Source: JAJFUV01 sp964384215
Lineage (GTDB): Bacteria > Acidobacteriota > Terriglobia > Bryobacterales > Bryobacteraceae
DNA length: 64,000 nt
Direction: 5' to 3'
Assembly (NCBI GenBank): GCA_964384215.1
Contig: CAYLLB010000022.1
Location: 21,781 to 85,780, forward strand
Every line of letters begins with the position of its first letter. The stretch's first letter is position 1. The notes under the pieces are model-generated. The model ran no database searches. It saw only the letters and a list, made by a program, of their open reading frames with translations, and was not told the origin of the DNA. A program made the translations under genes and the position numbers. Below are positions 8,681 through 16,686 of the stretch, piece after piece.

Positions 8681-8941
8681 ATGAGCACGACGCGAACGGA
8701 GGCAAGGAAAGGGTCGAGAAGGAAGAACCCTACGCGCACTCTCGTCGAGAAGCAGGCATTTCTTATCAACAAGCTGGTGAACAACATCGAGGAGAAAATT
8801 GACGCGAATGAGCTAAAAGCCACGCTGGGAGACCTCATCAGGCTAATGCAGATCCAGAAGGAACTGGAAGAGAACCAACCTCGGGAGATCAAGGTGACAT
8901 GGGTCGAGACACCGGAGACGGCATTCGAATCCGAAACATAG
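8681..8941 (+). CDS. Small phage-module protein, possible small terminase
   Basis: 86 aa. ATG 8681 is chosen because AGGAG (8671-8675) precedes it; an upstream in-frame ATG at 8621 lacks such a site. The protein has a basic N-terminus (EARKGSRRKNPTRT) followed by a helical stretch (FLINKLVNNIEEKIDANELKA) and an acidic tail. Its stop overlaps the large-terminase start by 43 bases, suggesting coupling. Position suggests a small terminase or packaging helper, but I recognise no helix-turn-helix and claim no family. Confidence 0.6.
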   Translation: MSTTRTEARKGSRRKNPTRTLVEKQAFLINKLVNNIEEKIDANELKATLGDLIRLMQIQKELEENQPREIKVTWVETPETAFESET

Positions 8942-10203
8942 CGTACCAGCCGCTGCCGTCGCAGCTAAGATTCCACAATTCGAAGGCCCGGTTCAAGGGC
9001 TTTTCGGGACCGATTGGGTCAGGCAAAAGCCAAGCGCTCTGCCAGGAGGCAGTGAAGCTGAGCTACCTGAACGCGGGGCGGTTGGGGCTGATGGGCGCAC
9101 CTACCTACCCGATGCTCCGGGACGCGACGATGCAGTCGTTCCTGGAGATCCTGGGGCAGAACGGGATCCCCTACGACCTGAACAAGGCGGAGAACGTGCT
9201 GACACTGAAGGAGACCGGATCGCGGATTCTGTTCAGGAGCGTGGACGAGTTCGAGCGGTTGCGCGGGACGAACCTGGCGTGGTTCGGGGTGGACGAACTG
9301 ACGTACACGGCCGAGGAAGCGTGGCTGCGACTGGAAGGACGCCTGCGGGACCCGAAGGCGAAACGGTTGTGCGGCTTCGCCGTGTGGACTCCGAAAGGAT
9401 TCGATTGGGTCTACCGGCGGTTCATCGCAGACAAAGTGGACGGCTACGAAGCGGTGATCGCCAAACCATTCGAAAACCGGCACTTGCTCGAAAAGGTGCC
9501 GGACTTTTACGACCGGTTGAAGAAAAGCTACGACGAGCATTTCTTCGAACAGGAAGTGTTGGGCGAGTACCTGAACAGCAACTCCGGCCTTGTGTATCAC
9601 GCCTTTAAGCGGCGCGAACATCTGTGCGAGCTGGAAGTAGACCGGCGGCTGCCACTGTTGTGGGCCCTGGATTTCAACGTGGATCCCATGTCGTCGGTGG
9701 TGGCGCAGGTCGAAGGCGAGGTGGTCCGCGTCGTAGACGAGATCGTGATGAGCCGGGCGAGCACGGAGCAAGCGTGCCAGGAGTTCTGGAACCGGTATGC
9801 GGAGCACCCGGCGGGGGTGACCATTTACGGCGATGCGTCGGGCAACAGCATGCAGACGACGGGCACCACGGACTACCAGATCATCCGGCGCTATTTCAAC
9901 GGGGTGCACTATTACAACGTGCAACTGAAAGTTCCGCGGTCGAACCCGCAGGTCCGGGAACGGGTGAGCCTGGTGAACGCAAAGCTTAGGAGCGCGGAGG
10001 GGCAGGTGCAAATGCTGGTGGATCCCCGGTGCAAGGAACTGGTGAAGGACTTCGAGGAAGTTTCGTACAAGCCGGGCAGCACGGTGGTGGACAAGGAGAA
10101 GGACGCGCGGCGGACGCACTTGTCGGACGCGCTGGGTTATCTGGTGTGGCAGGAGTGCCGGCCGCTGCCGCCGGTGGGTGAGCAAGCGCGAAGGCTGATC
10201 TGA
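8899..10203 (+). CDS. Phage terminase large subunit
   Basis: 434 aa. Walker A is GPIGSGKS (37-44) and Walker B is LAWFGVDE (about 126-133). The C-terminal RNase H-like nuclease shows its acidic motifs: LDFNVDP, YGDASGNS and HLSDALGYL. The intact ATPase and nuclease signatures mean it could pump and cut DNA to fill capsids. The start at ATG 8899 overlaps the preceding gene. Nothing in the sequence shows decay. Packaging mode (headful, as in P22-like phages and GTAs, versus site-specific) cannot be told here. Confidence 0.93.
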   Translation: MGRDTGDGIRIRNIAYQPLPSQLRFHNSKARFKGFSGPIGSGKSQALCQEAVKLSYLNAGRLGLMGAPTYPMLRDATMQSFLEILGQNGIPYDLNKAENVLTLKETGSRILFRSVDEFERLRGTNLAWFGVDELTYTAEEAWLRLEGRLRDPKAKRLCGFAVWTPKGFDWVYRRFIADKVDGYEAVIAKPFENRHLLEKVPDFYDRLKKSYDEHFFEQEVLGEYLNSNSGLVYHAFKRREHLCELEVDRRLPLLWALDFNVDPMSSVVAQVEGEVVRVVDEIVMSRASTEQACQEFWNRYAEHPAGVTIYGDASGNSMQTTGTTDYQIIRRYFNGVHYYNVQLKVPRSNPQVRERVSLVNAKLRSAEGQVQMLVDPRCKELVKDFEEVSYKPGSTVVDKEKDARRTHLSDALGYLVWQECRPLPPVGEQARRLI

Positions 10204-10220
10204 CAAGAGGCTAGACACCT

Positions 10221-10267
10221 GGGACAGGCACCCGAGTTTAGCGGCTTGGGACGCGGGTGCGAGTCCC
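10221..10267. repeat. REP-like palindrome between terminase and portal
   Basis: GGGACAGGCACCCG (10221-10234) is matched by CGGGTGCGAGTCCC (10254-10267), giving a 14-bp stem with two mismatches and a 19-base loop. The GGGACAGGCAC arm is shared with the palindrome at 13326-13375. It fills most of the 78-bp gap before the portal gene. Possibly a REP element or an RNA-stabilising hairpin. Confidence 0.55.
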
Positions 10268-10281
10268 GAGTAGGAGCAACC

Positions 10282-11685
10282 GTGATAGGGATCGATCAAG
10301 AACATCCGGAATACGTGGCCAGAACGGCGATGTGGAAGAAGTACCGGGACCTGTACGCGGGCGGCGAGCAACTGAAAGACAACGCCAGCCTGTATCTGCC
10401 GCGACGGCAGAAGGAACCGTACGACGTCTACGCGGAACGGTTGAGCAAGGTCTTTTACGAGAACTACGTCGGCTCGATTATCGACTGGTATACGGCGACG
10501 TTGTTCCGGCGGGAGCCAGTGTTGACGTTCGAGGGGACCAACGACGCCAGCAAGCAGTTCTTCAACGTTTTTTCGGAGGACTGCGATCAGAAAGGGACGG
10601 CGTTGAGCGATTTCTTCCGGCGCCAGATGACGGAGGCGCTGGTCAGCGGAGCGAGCTATATCCTGGTGGATTTTCCGCGTGTCGCGCAGCCAGCGGCGAA
10701 CCGGGCCGAGGAAGACGCGGTGGGAGCCTCGCGTGCGTACCTGGTGGATTACCGTCCGGAAAACGTCATCAACTGGAGCCTGGACGAGCGCGGGAACCTT
10801 GCTTGGGTGGTCCTGAGGACATCGTCATTGCAGCAGACGAGCGTAGGCGGCGGGTACGTCAAAGAGACGCGGTGGGTGTACTACGACAAACGGGAGTACC
10901 AGGCATACCGGCGCGTGGAGACGGGCGAGGGGAAAGCCGAGATCGAACTGATCGATCAAGGCCGCCACTCGTTGTGGAAACAGGAACGGGTGCCGCTGTT
11001 CGAGCTGAAGGTATCGGAAGGGCTGTGGCTGATGAACAAGGCCGCCCTGCTGCAACTCGAGCACTTCAACAAATCGAACGCCTTGAGCTGGGCACTGACG
11101 ATGGGGCTGTTCGCGATGCCGGTGGTCTACTCGAACCGGGAGTGGAAGCAGGTGGTTGGGGAATCGTACTACCTGCAACTAGGCTCGGACGACAAGTTCG
11201 GGTGGACGGAGCCGGAGGGCAAGGTTTACCAGATCGCGGCAGACAATCTGGTGCGCTTGAAGGATGAAATCTACCGTGTGTGCTACCTGCTGACGCAGGC
11301 AGGGGGAACGCAGTCGAGCTACACGGCGCAATCCGCGCTGAGCAAACAGCGGGACTACAGCATCACGCAGGAGGTGCTGCGCGCCTATGGGGACGCGGTA
11401 AAGGACGTGATGAAGAGGGTGCTGCGCGCGATTGAAGCGGCGCGGGAAGACGGGTTGACGATCGACGTCAGCGGTCTGGACGAATTTGACATTGGGGACT
11501 TCACCACGGAGTTGGAGGACGCGACGAAACTGCTTGAGCTGGGGATCCAGTCGGAGACGCTCAAAAGGCAGGTATTCAAGAAGCTGGCGTTCAAGTACCT
11601 GTGCGACATGAGGCAGGAGACCAAGGACCGCATCGCGCGGGAGATCGACGACTGGTTCGAAGCGAAGGGGAAGAGGAGGAAATAA
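10282..11685 (+). CDS. Phage portal protein
   Basis: About 467 aa. It lies directly after the large terminase and before scaffold and coat genes. Visible portal-like traits are the aromatic/basic N-terminus (AMWKKYRDLYAGGEQL), the mixed alpha/beta body, a helix-rich region around ALLQLEHFNKSNALSWALT, and a later AQSALSKQRDYSITQEVLRAYGD segment as in DUF4055-type portals. GTG 10282 is preferred because AGGAG (10272-10276) precedes it by five bases; a TTG at 10246 would place the start inside the palindrome. Portals form the dodecameric ring through which DNA enters. The assignment rests on context plus overall resemblance. Confidence 0.82.
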   Translation: MIGIDQEHPEYVARTAMWKKYRDLYAGGEQLKDNASLYLPRRQKEPYDVYAERLSKVFYENYVGSIIDWYTATLFRREPVLTFEGTNDASKQFFNVFSEDCDQKGTALSDFFRRQMTEALVSGASYILVDFPRVAQPAANRAEEDAVGASRAYLVDYRPENVINWSLDERGNLAWVVLRTSSLQQTSVGGGYVKETRWVYYDKREYQAYRRVETGEGKAEIELIDQGRHSLWKQERVPLFELKVSEGLWLMNKAALLQLEHFNKSNALSWALTMGLFAMPVVYSNREWKQVVGESYYLQLGSDDKFGWTEPEGKVYQIAADNLVRLKDEIYRVCYLLTQAGGTQSSYTAQSALSKQRDYSITQEVLRAYGDAVKDVMKRVLRAIEAAREDGLTIDVSGLDEFDIGDFTTELEDATKLLELGIQSETLKRQVFKKLAFKYLCDMRQETKDRIAREIDDWFEAKGKRRK

Positions 11686-11714
11686 CACCGCCGGTGGGCA
11701 AGGAAAGGAGAGCA

Positions 11715-12284
11715 ATGGAAGAACAACAGGAAGCAGATGTGAAGGCAGTGGATGTCCGGTCAGTGATCCGGGAAGCGATCACGGAGTTTGTGAACGCGGA
11801 ACAGGCGAAAGCGGAGCCGGCCTACAAGGCGGAACTGGTGGAAGAGCGCCGGCGGCGGGAAGAGCTGGAGCGGCGGCTGAACGAGGTGGTGGAAGAGAAC
11901 CGCCGAAGCCGGCAGCTCGCCGAGGAGCTGGACCGGCAGTCGAAGATCTGCAATGAGCTGCAACGGCTGGGAGTAGCGAAGGTGGAGTTGGCGTTCAAAG
12001 CGGTGAAGGACGACATCCAACGGACCAGCGACGGGCGGCTGGTGGCGCGCGCGGGACAAAACGAGATGGACGCACGAGAATACCTGTCGCAGTTCGTGAA
12101 CGAGAACCCCGAGTTTCTGCCGGCGCGGATCACGGGCGGATCTGGGGTAGGAGCCTCGCCACGCACAACAGGTGTGAGCGCGGCCGATTTGGACAAGCTG
12201 AAGCCGGGTATGAACGCCGAGGAACTGGAGCGAATCCGGCAGGAGATTGCGCGAGTAGCATCGCAGACCATGCGAGGCGCTTGA
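11715..12284 (+). CDS. Phage scaffolding protein (probable)
   Basis: 189 aa. Strongly charged and helical, with a coiled coil from about residue 35 to 85 (EERRRREELERRLNEVVEE, RQLAEELDRQSK) and a helical C-terminus. This is the usual build of scaffolding proteins, and it sits between portal and coat genes, where scaffolds are encoded. ATG 11715 follows AAGGAG by four bases. In the family, scaffold directs coat assembly and leaves before DNA filling. No protease gene lies nearby, consistent with a non-cleaved P22-style pathway. Called by context and composition. Confidence 0.72.
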   Translation: MEEQQEADVKAVDVRSVIREAITEFVNAEQAKAEPAYKAELVEERRRREELERRLNEVVEENRRSRQLAEELDRQSKICNELQRLGVAKVELAFKAVKDDIQRTSDGRLVARAGQNEMDAREYLSQFVNENPEFLPARITGGSGVGASPRTTGVSAADLDKLKPGMNAEELERIRQEIARVASQTMRGA

Positions 12285-12296
12285 GCAGAAACCGCG

Positions 12297-12362
12297 GGCC
12301 TCGCGGAGGCGAGGCCTGGGGAAGACAGAGGCGGCGGACGCCTGAGAGCGGAGAGCGCCGCC
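12297..12362 (+). promoter_or_regulatory. Paired hairpins in the coat-gene leader
   Basis: Two GC stems fill the 99-bp gap before the coat gene. GGCCTCGC/GCGAGGCC (12297-12304 with 12309-12316, loop of four) is a perfect 8-bp stem. GGCGGC/GCCGCC (12330-12335 with 12357-12362) is a longer-looped one. A strong AAGGAG follows at 12371-12376. They may protect or tune the coat message. Confidence 0.5.
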
Positions 12363-12383
12363 AAGAAGACAAGGAGAAGGTGA

Positions 12384-13295
12384 ATGTCAGCAATTACATC
12401 GACGAACGTAGCTAACGCGATTGTCAAACTCGTGGCGGTGGATGCATTGCCAGCGCTCATGGGGAACCTGGTCATGGGTAACCTTGTCAACCGGGACTTC
12501 GAGCCTACCCTGGCCCAGGCCGGTGACACAGTGAACGTGCCCATTCCTCCGACACTGGTGGCGAACAACCTAGCCGAAGGCGGCACCGTTCAGACACAGA
12601 ATCCGAATCTGGGCAACGCCCAGATCGTATTGAACACGCACGCGGAAGCGACGTTCCAGATTCCGGATGTGACGAAGGTCCTGGCAGTGCCCGACCTGCT
12701 GAAGCTGTACATGCAGCCGGCGGTGGTGGCGCTCGCCGAGAGAATCGAAACCGATCTTCTGGGCTTGTACGCAGGCTTCACGGCGAACAGCCCGGTAGGT
12801 ACGGCTTCGACCGCGGTGACGGAAGCGACGATCGACGCGGCCGAGACGGCCCTGTTCGAGGCGAAGGTGCCGGCGAGCGAACCGAAGTACCTGGTGGTGG
12901 ACGGCAACACGTACTCGCAACTGCGGCAGATCACGCGATTCAGCGAATACCAGACGGCCGGCGACGCAGGCTTGCGCGCCCTGGTGGACGGCACGGTGGG
13001 GAAGATCAAGGACTTCTATGTCTTTCGCTCGCAGTTCGTGCACAAGACCGGCAGCGCCCCGATGACGACGCACAACCTGGGCTTCGGACGCTCGGCGATC
13101 GGCCTGGTGGTCCGGCGCTTGCCGCAGCCGCTCCCGGGGACGGGCGCGGTGGCGGAATACGCCGAGATGGGGAATTTCGGCATCCGCGTAGTCATGAGCT
13201 ACCAGCCCAACACGCTGGCGCAGCAGTTTACGGTGGACGTGCTGTACGGCGCCGCAGTGCTGCGCAACGGGTTCGGCGTTCAGGTGAACAGCTAG
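12384..13295 (+). CDS. Major capsid protein, P22 coat (gp5) type
   Basis: 303 aa. The pattern MGNLVMGNLVNRDFEP...GDTVNVPIPPTL, then NTHAEATFQIPDVTKVL and LLKLYMQPAVVALAERIETDLL, matches the P22 coat-protein family (HK97 fold). It is shorter than P22 gp5. The body ends in a beta-rich region with GIRVVMSYQPNTLAQQFTVDVLYGA. The gene has the strongest ribosome-binding site of the cluster (AAGGAG, seven bases before ATG) and is framed by hairpins upstream and a REP-like palindrome downstream, both fitting high, separately tuned expression. Coat subunits build the icosahedral shell. Confidence 0.88.
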   Translation: MSAITSTNVANAIVKLVAVDALPALMGNLVMGNLVNRDFEPTLAQAGDTVNVPIPPTLVANNLAEGGTVQTQNPNLGNAQIVLNTHAEATFQIPDVTKVLAVPDLLKLYMQPAVVALAERIETDLLGLYAGFTANSPVGTASTAVTEATIDAAETALFEAKVPASEPKYLVVDGNTYSQLRQITRFSEYQTAGDAGLRALVDGTVGKIKDFYVFRSQFVHKTGSAPMTTHNLGFGRSAIGLVVRRLPQPLPGTGAVAEYAEMGNFGIRVVMSYQPNTLAQQFTVDVLYGAAVLRNGFGVQVNS

Positions 13296-13325
13296 ACTTC
13301 TGACGCGGAATAGCACGGGCAAATG

Positions 13326-13375
13326 GGGGACAGGCACGAAATTTCGCGAGAGCGGCGAAATTCGGGCCAGTCCCC
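13326..13375. repeat. REP-like palindrome after the coat gene
   Basis: GGGGACAGGCACGAAATTTCG pairs imperfectly with the stretch ending at 13375 (GGCGAAATTCGGGCC then AGTCCCC). The total span is 50 bp. The GGGGACAGGCAC arm resembles REP sequences mobilised by RAYT transposases in several phyla; no RAYT gene is in this window. It shares its arm with the palindrome at 10221. It could also act as a 3' stabilising hairpin for the coat message. Confidence 0.6.
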
Positions 13376-13424
13376 GGTTTGCGCGTAGTGCCATTACAGA
13401 CAGCACAGTGAGAGTGAGGGACGC

Positions 13425-13769
13425 ATGGACTTGAAGATCTACTACCAAAAACTGAAAGAGATCGAAGATCAGATCAAGGAAGCGCATGCGGTGGTAGTGA
13501 GCAAAGCTACACCGGATGGCGGCAAGGAAGGCGTGAAGACGGAAGTGGCCCGGCGTGTGGCGGCGGGCATGATCGCGGACGGCAAGGCGCGTCTGGCGAC
13601 GGCGGAAGAAACCGCGGAATTCCGGAGTTTGGTGGCCGCGGCGCGGAAGGCGGCCGAGCATTCGGCAGCAGCGGGCCGGGTAGCGTTGAGCGTGCTTCCG
13701 GCGGCGGAACTGCAGATGCTGCGCGGAGCGTTGAACCTGGCGAAGGCACATCTCCAGGAGAAGGCTTGA
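13425..13769 (+). CDS. Small phage-module protein, unknown
   Basis: 114 aa, helical, with a charged N-terminus (YYQKLKEIEDQIKEAH) and an alanine-rich C-terminal half (SLVAAARKAAEHSAAAGR). It lies between the coat gene and a likely connector gene, ending 10 bp before the next start. Candidates are a head-decoration or head-completion protein, but no family is recognised. It appears intact. Confidence 0.6.
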   Translation: MDLKIYYQKLKEIEDQIKEAHAVVVSKATPDGGKEGVKTEVARRVAAGMIADGKARLATAEETAEFRSLVAAARKAAEHSAAAGRVALSVLPAAELQMLRGALNLAKAHLQEKA

Positions 13770-13779
13770 GGCAACGGCC

Positions 13780-14544
13780 ATGTCTGTGTTCACGGACGGC
13801 GTGATCGCCACAATCGAAGATTTGCGAGGTTACGAGAGCTCGATCCTTAATGTGGCGCACACGGAAGGGATCGACCTGACGGCGAAGCTGGCGCTATCGC
13901 AGGAAGAGGTGGCCGTGGAGCTGGAGGCGCTTCTGCCGCGAAGACGAGCAGGCGTGTGGAACGGAGTCAACGGGCGACCGAAGCTGGACAACGTAGTGGT
14001 GACAAGGCCGCTCAAGCAATGGCTGATCTTCCACACGTTGGCCATCGTGTACCGCGACGCTTACAACAGCCAGCTCAACGACCGGTACCTGGGCAAGCGG
14101 AAGGAATACTCGGAACTAGCCAAATGGGCGGCGCGGATGTTGAGCGAGACCGGCGTAGGAGTGGTGAGCGCGCCCATCCCGAAAGCAAACGAACCAGTAG
14201 TGAGCATGACACCCGGCAACGGCGTAGCGGGGCGCTACTACGTACGAGTGGCTTGGCGCAACACCTTGGGAGAGGAAGGGGCGCCGAGCGAGGTTTGCGC
14301 GGCCGACACTTCGGACGGCACACTGCTAACGGTGGCGGCAGCGGATCCACCGCCGGTGGCGAGCGGGTGGAGCGTTTATGCGGGGACTTCGGCGGATGAC
14401 ATTACGCTGCAAAGCGTGGAGGCGATCGGGTTGGGGCAGCAGTGGACAGCACCCGAGGCGGGCCTGATCCGCGGCCGGAAACCAGGGGACGGCCAAGATG
14501 CCGAGATGTACTTGACGGTGGATCGAACTCTGCAGAGAGGATGA
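13780..14544 (+). CDS. Probable head-tail connector with C-terminal beta domain
   Basis: 254 aa. The N-terminal ~130 residues are helical (VIATIEDLRGYESSILNVAHT, LALSQEEVAVELEALLP) and resemble adaptor/connector proteins that dock under the portal. The C-terminal part (from about residue 145: VVSMTPGNGVAGRYYVRVAWRN, GWSVYAGTSADDITLQS) looks like an immunoglobulin- or fibronectin-like beta domain that could decorate the neck. Its stop overlaps an ATGA at the start of the next gene. Identified by position and architecture only. Confidence 0.6.
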   Translation: MSVFTDGVIATIEDLRGYESSILNVAHTEGIDLTAKLALSQEEVAVELEALLPRRRAGVWNGVNGRPKLDNVVVTRPLKQWLIFHTLAIVYRDAYNSQLNDRYLGKRKEYSELAKWAARMLSETGVGVVSAPIPKANEPVVSMTPGNGVAGRYYVRVAWRNTLGEEGAPSEVCAADTSDGTLLTVAAADPPPVASGWSVYAGTSADDITLQSVEAIGLGQQWTAPEAGLIRGRKPGDGQDAEMYLTVDRTLQRG

Positions 14545-14549
14545 ACGCG

Positions 14550-15047
14550 ATGGCAGGAATCGGCGGCAGAACAGCGACTCGAGTGACGGAGCTACTGACG
14601 AGCGCAAAAGGATTGGAGAGCAGCGTACACCAGGCGGCCCTGAGCGCCAGGGTGCAACTGGCCGAAATCCCACCGGAGCAGGTTTTTCAGCAGAACGTGA
14701 GCTTCGAGGTCACCGAACGCACGGGCATAGCGCGGTACCCATCGGTTCATGTTTACTGCGAGCGAGTGTCGAACGAGATGCGAGAGAAGTTCCGGACCTT
14801 CTCGGGCCGCGTGCGGATGGTAGTGGAGATTCGGGTGTCGCACGACCGCCTGGAAGGGATGGAGGAGCAGTTGCACGGTTACGCGGACGCGGTGACCCGC
14901 GTGCTGGACAGCAGCCGCGGGGATTGGGGCAACGGGATGTATTACGCCGGCGGGTACGAGATCCATTTCGGCGGCGTGAAGAAGGGTGGCAAGAACCACA
15001 TCCAGACGGCGAAGGTGGAGTTCGACGTGGAAGGAAGCCTGAAGTAG
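14550..15047 (+). CDS. Probable tail-completion/neck protein
   Basis: 165 aa. Two starts are possible: ATG 14541 overlapping the previous TGA, or ATG 14550 nine bases after AGAGAGG. The second is chosen on spacing. The central region (FRTFSGRVRMVVEIRVSHDRLEGMEEQLHGYADAVTRVLD) and the C-terminal HIQTAKVEFDVEGSLK resemble tail-terminator or tail-completion proteins found just before tail-tube genes. No catalytic motif is seen. Context-based call. Confidence 0.55.
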   Translation: MAGIGGRTATRVTELLTSAKGLESSVHQAALSARVQLAEIPPEQVFQQNVSFEVTERTGIARYPSVHVYCERVSNEMREKFRTFSGRVRMVVEIRVSHDRLEGMEEQLHGYADAVTRVLDSSRGDWGNGMYYAGGYEIHFGGVKKGGKNHIQTAKVEFDVEGSLK

Positions 15048-15083
15048 GCCGTAGGCGAGAGCCAATGAGAGGTCGAAGAAAGC

Positions 15084-16256
15084 ATGCCTAGCTACATTTC
15101 ATCAAGCGAAAACAGGTTCTACACGGCAACCGAAATATCATACGGGCAGGTGCCGGCGATTACGAGCGAGAACCGGTTCCCGGCGGTCAAGCTGACCGCG
15201 CGGCAGACGGTGGACCGGCTCCAACGGAGGGACAAGACGGGGAGCCGGACGTTTGCGGGTCTTCCGGTGGGGATCCGCAAGCAGACGCAGTTCTCGCTGA
15301 AGACATATCTGACGAGCTGGGCAAACGCGAGCGGGGAGCCGGGGTACGGCCCGCTGTTCCGCGCGGCTCTTGGCGGCGGCCCGCGCCTGTTCGCCGGCGG
15401 GACGTTGGGGGCGGGCAGTGAGACAAGATCACTCACTTTCGTAAGTTCGCACGGGTTGGCGCCAGGCGACGCGTTAGTCTCCGGCAACGAGATCCGCTTC
15501 GTCTCTTCGATCATGGACGCGCAGACGGTGCTGCTGAATGCGCCATTCACGACGGCGCCGGCAACGGGCGCGGTGGTGGGCGCGACTGCGACCTACTCAC
15601 CGGCAACGGACCTGCCGAGCGTGAGCGTGTTCGATTACTGGAGTCCAGGGACGGCGGTGCAGAGAATCCTGGCGGGCGCGGCGATCGAGGAGATGCGCGT
15701 AACGATCAACGGCGACTTCCACGAGTTCGAATTCAGCGGGCTGGCCGCCGACGTTATCGACAGCGGAAGCTTCAACCAGGGGCAAGGGGGATTGGGCACG
15801 TTTCCGGGAGAGCCGGCGATGGGGTCATTCGATTATTCGGTCGTGCCCGGACACTTGGGACAGGCGTGGTTAGGAGCCATCGAAGAGCAGGTTTACACGA
15901 TCACGTCGGCGGAACTGGTGGTCAATAACGGCATCGACTTGCGCAATCGCGAGTTCGGCTGCGAAACGCCGCGCGGCGTGGCGGGGGGCATGCGCAACGT
16001 GAGCATGAACTTCAGCCTTTACGAGAAGGACGACGATGTGACGCGGGCGCTCTATCAAGCGGCTCGAAGCCGGTCACCGATTTCGATCATGTTCCAACTC
16101 GGGCAGCAGCAGGGACAGTTGTTCGGATTGTACTTGAGGAGCGTGATTCCAGAAGTGCCGGAATTCGACGACAGCGACAACCGCCTGCAGTGGAAATTCA
16201 CGAGTTGCCGGGCGCAGGGATCAGTGGACGATGAAATTTACGTGGCACTCGGGTAG
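15084..16256 (+). CDS. Phage major tail protein (tail tube), probable
   Basis: 390 aa, beta-rich. It sits immediately before the frameshifted tail-chaperone genes, the normal place of the tail-tube gene. The C-terminal half (TITSAELVVNNGIDLRNREFG, MRNVSMNFSLYEKDDDVTRALYQAARS) resembles tail-tube subunits. The middle (SSHGLAPGDALVSGNEIRFVSS) looks like an inserted small beta domain, which would explain the length above the usual 150-250 aa. Subunits stack as hexameric rings to form the tail tube. Called from gene order and overall pattern. Confidence 0.68.
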   Translation: MPSYISSSENRFYTATEISYGQVPAITSENRFPAVKLTARQTVDRLQRRDKTGSRTFAGLPVGIRKQTQFSLKTYLTSWANASGEPGYGPLFRAALGGGPRLFAGGTLGAGSETRSLTFVSSHGLAPGDALVSGNEIRFVSSIMDAQTVLLNAPFTTAPATGAVVGATATYSPATDLPSVSVFDYWSPGTAVQRILAGAAIEEMRVTINGDFHEFEFSGLAADVIDSGSFNQGQGGLGTFPGEPAMGSFDYSVVPGHLGQAWLGAIEEQVYTITSAELVVNNGIDLRNREFGCETPRGVAGGMRNVSMNFSLYEKDDDVTRALYQAARSRSPISIMFQLGQQQGQLFGLYLRSVIPEVPEFDDSDNRLQWKFTSCRAQGSVDDEIYVALG

Positions 16257-16320
16257 AAGACGCACGGGGAGCGCCGGGATAGAAGCACAGGACAGGACGG
16301 AGCGAGGGGCGACGGAAGCG

Positions 16321-16686
16321 ATGAAGTACGGGAGCACGTTCAAAGCGAGATCGAAGACGTATCCGCAGGTGACGCTGGAGATCGCGCGAATCAGCTTCGG
16401 CCGGCGTATCGAACTGATGCGCAGAATCCGGGAACTGGCCGCAAAGGCAGAATTCCTGGAGGCGGGCAGCACACCGAAGGAGAAGATGGAAGCCGCGCTG
16501 CTCGAAGGCGAAGTCGAACGGACGTATCTCGAGTGGGGGCTGACCGGCGTAGAGGGCCTGATGGTAGATGGGCAAGCCGCGACGCCGGAAAGCCTGATTC
16601 AGTCGGGACCGGAAGCACTGTGCCGGGAAGCGCTCACCTTGATCAAGGCTGAGTGCGGACTGAGCGAAGCAGAACGAAAAAACTGA
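16321..16686 (+). CDS. Tail assembly chaperone, short form (gpG-like)
   Basis: 121 aa. It starts at ATG 16321 and ends at TGA 16684-16686. It is helical and charged (QVTLEIARISFGRRIELMRRI, KMEAALLEGEVERTYLEWGL). The gene lies between the tail-tube and tape-measure genes and ends in codons CGA AAA AAC TGA. The last bases form an in-phase A AAA AAC slippery heptamer, so a fraction of ribosomes should shift into the -1 frame to make a longer product. This matches the gpG/gpGT arrangement of lambda, in which two chaperone forms load tail tube on the tape measure. Confidence 0.8.
   Translation: MKYGSTFKARSKTYPQVTLEIARISFGRRIELMRRIRELAAKAEFLEAGSTPKEKMEAALLEGEVERTYLEWGLTGVEGLMVDGQAATPESLIQSGPEALCREALTLIKAECGLSEAERKN
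16677..16683 (+). promoter_or_regulatory. Programmed -1 frameshift site A AAA AAC
   Basis: The heptamer AAAAAAC fits X XXY YYZ exactly: zero-frame codons are AAA (16678-16680) and AAC (16681-16683), preceded by A at 16677 and followed at once by the TGA stop. After slippage, reading continues with CTG at 16683 in a frame open to 17015. GC-rich downstream sequence could form a stimulatory structure, but I did not fold it. Confidence 0.8.

Noticed and set aside
10254..10267. CGGGTGCGAGTCCC resembles a tRNA T-arm.
   Set aside because: No acceptor, D or anticodon arms can be built around it, and the bases pair with 10221-10234 as a REP-like palindrome.
9019..10371. A 450-codon open frame on the minus strand opposite the terminase.
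   Set aside because: Antisense to an intact large terminase; composition (His, Arg, Pro, Leu) is typical of a shadow frame.
12570..13811. A 413-codon minus-strand open frame opposite the coat gene.
   Set aside because: Fully overlaps the coat and next gene in antisense; no ribosome-binding site or family resemblance.
16653..16682. Separate translation of the second tail-chaperone frame from ATG 16653.
   Set aside because: No ribosome-binding site, it would begin inside the short form, and the perfectly phased slippery heptamer explains the frame better.
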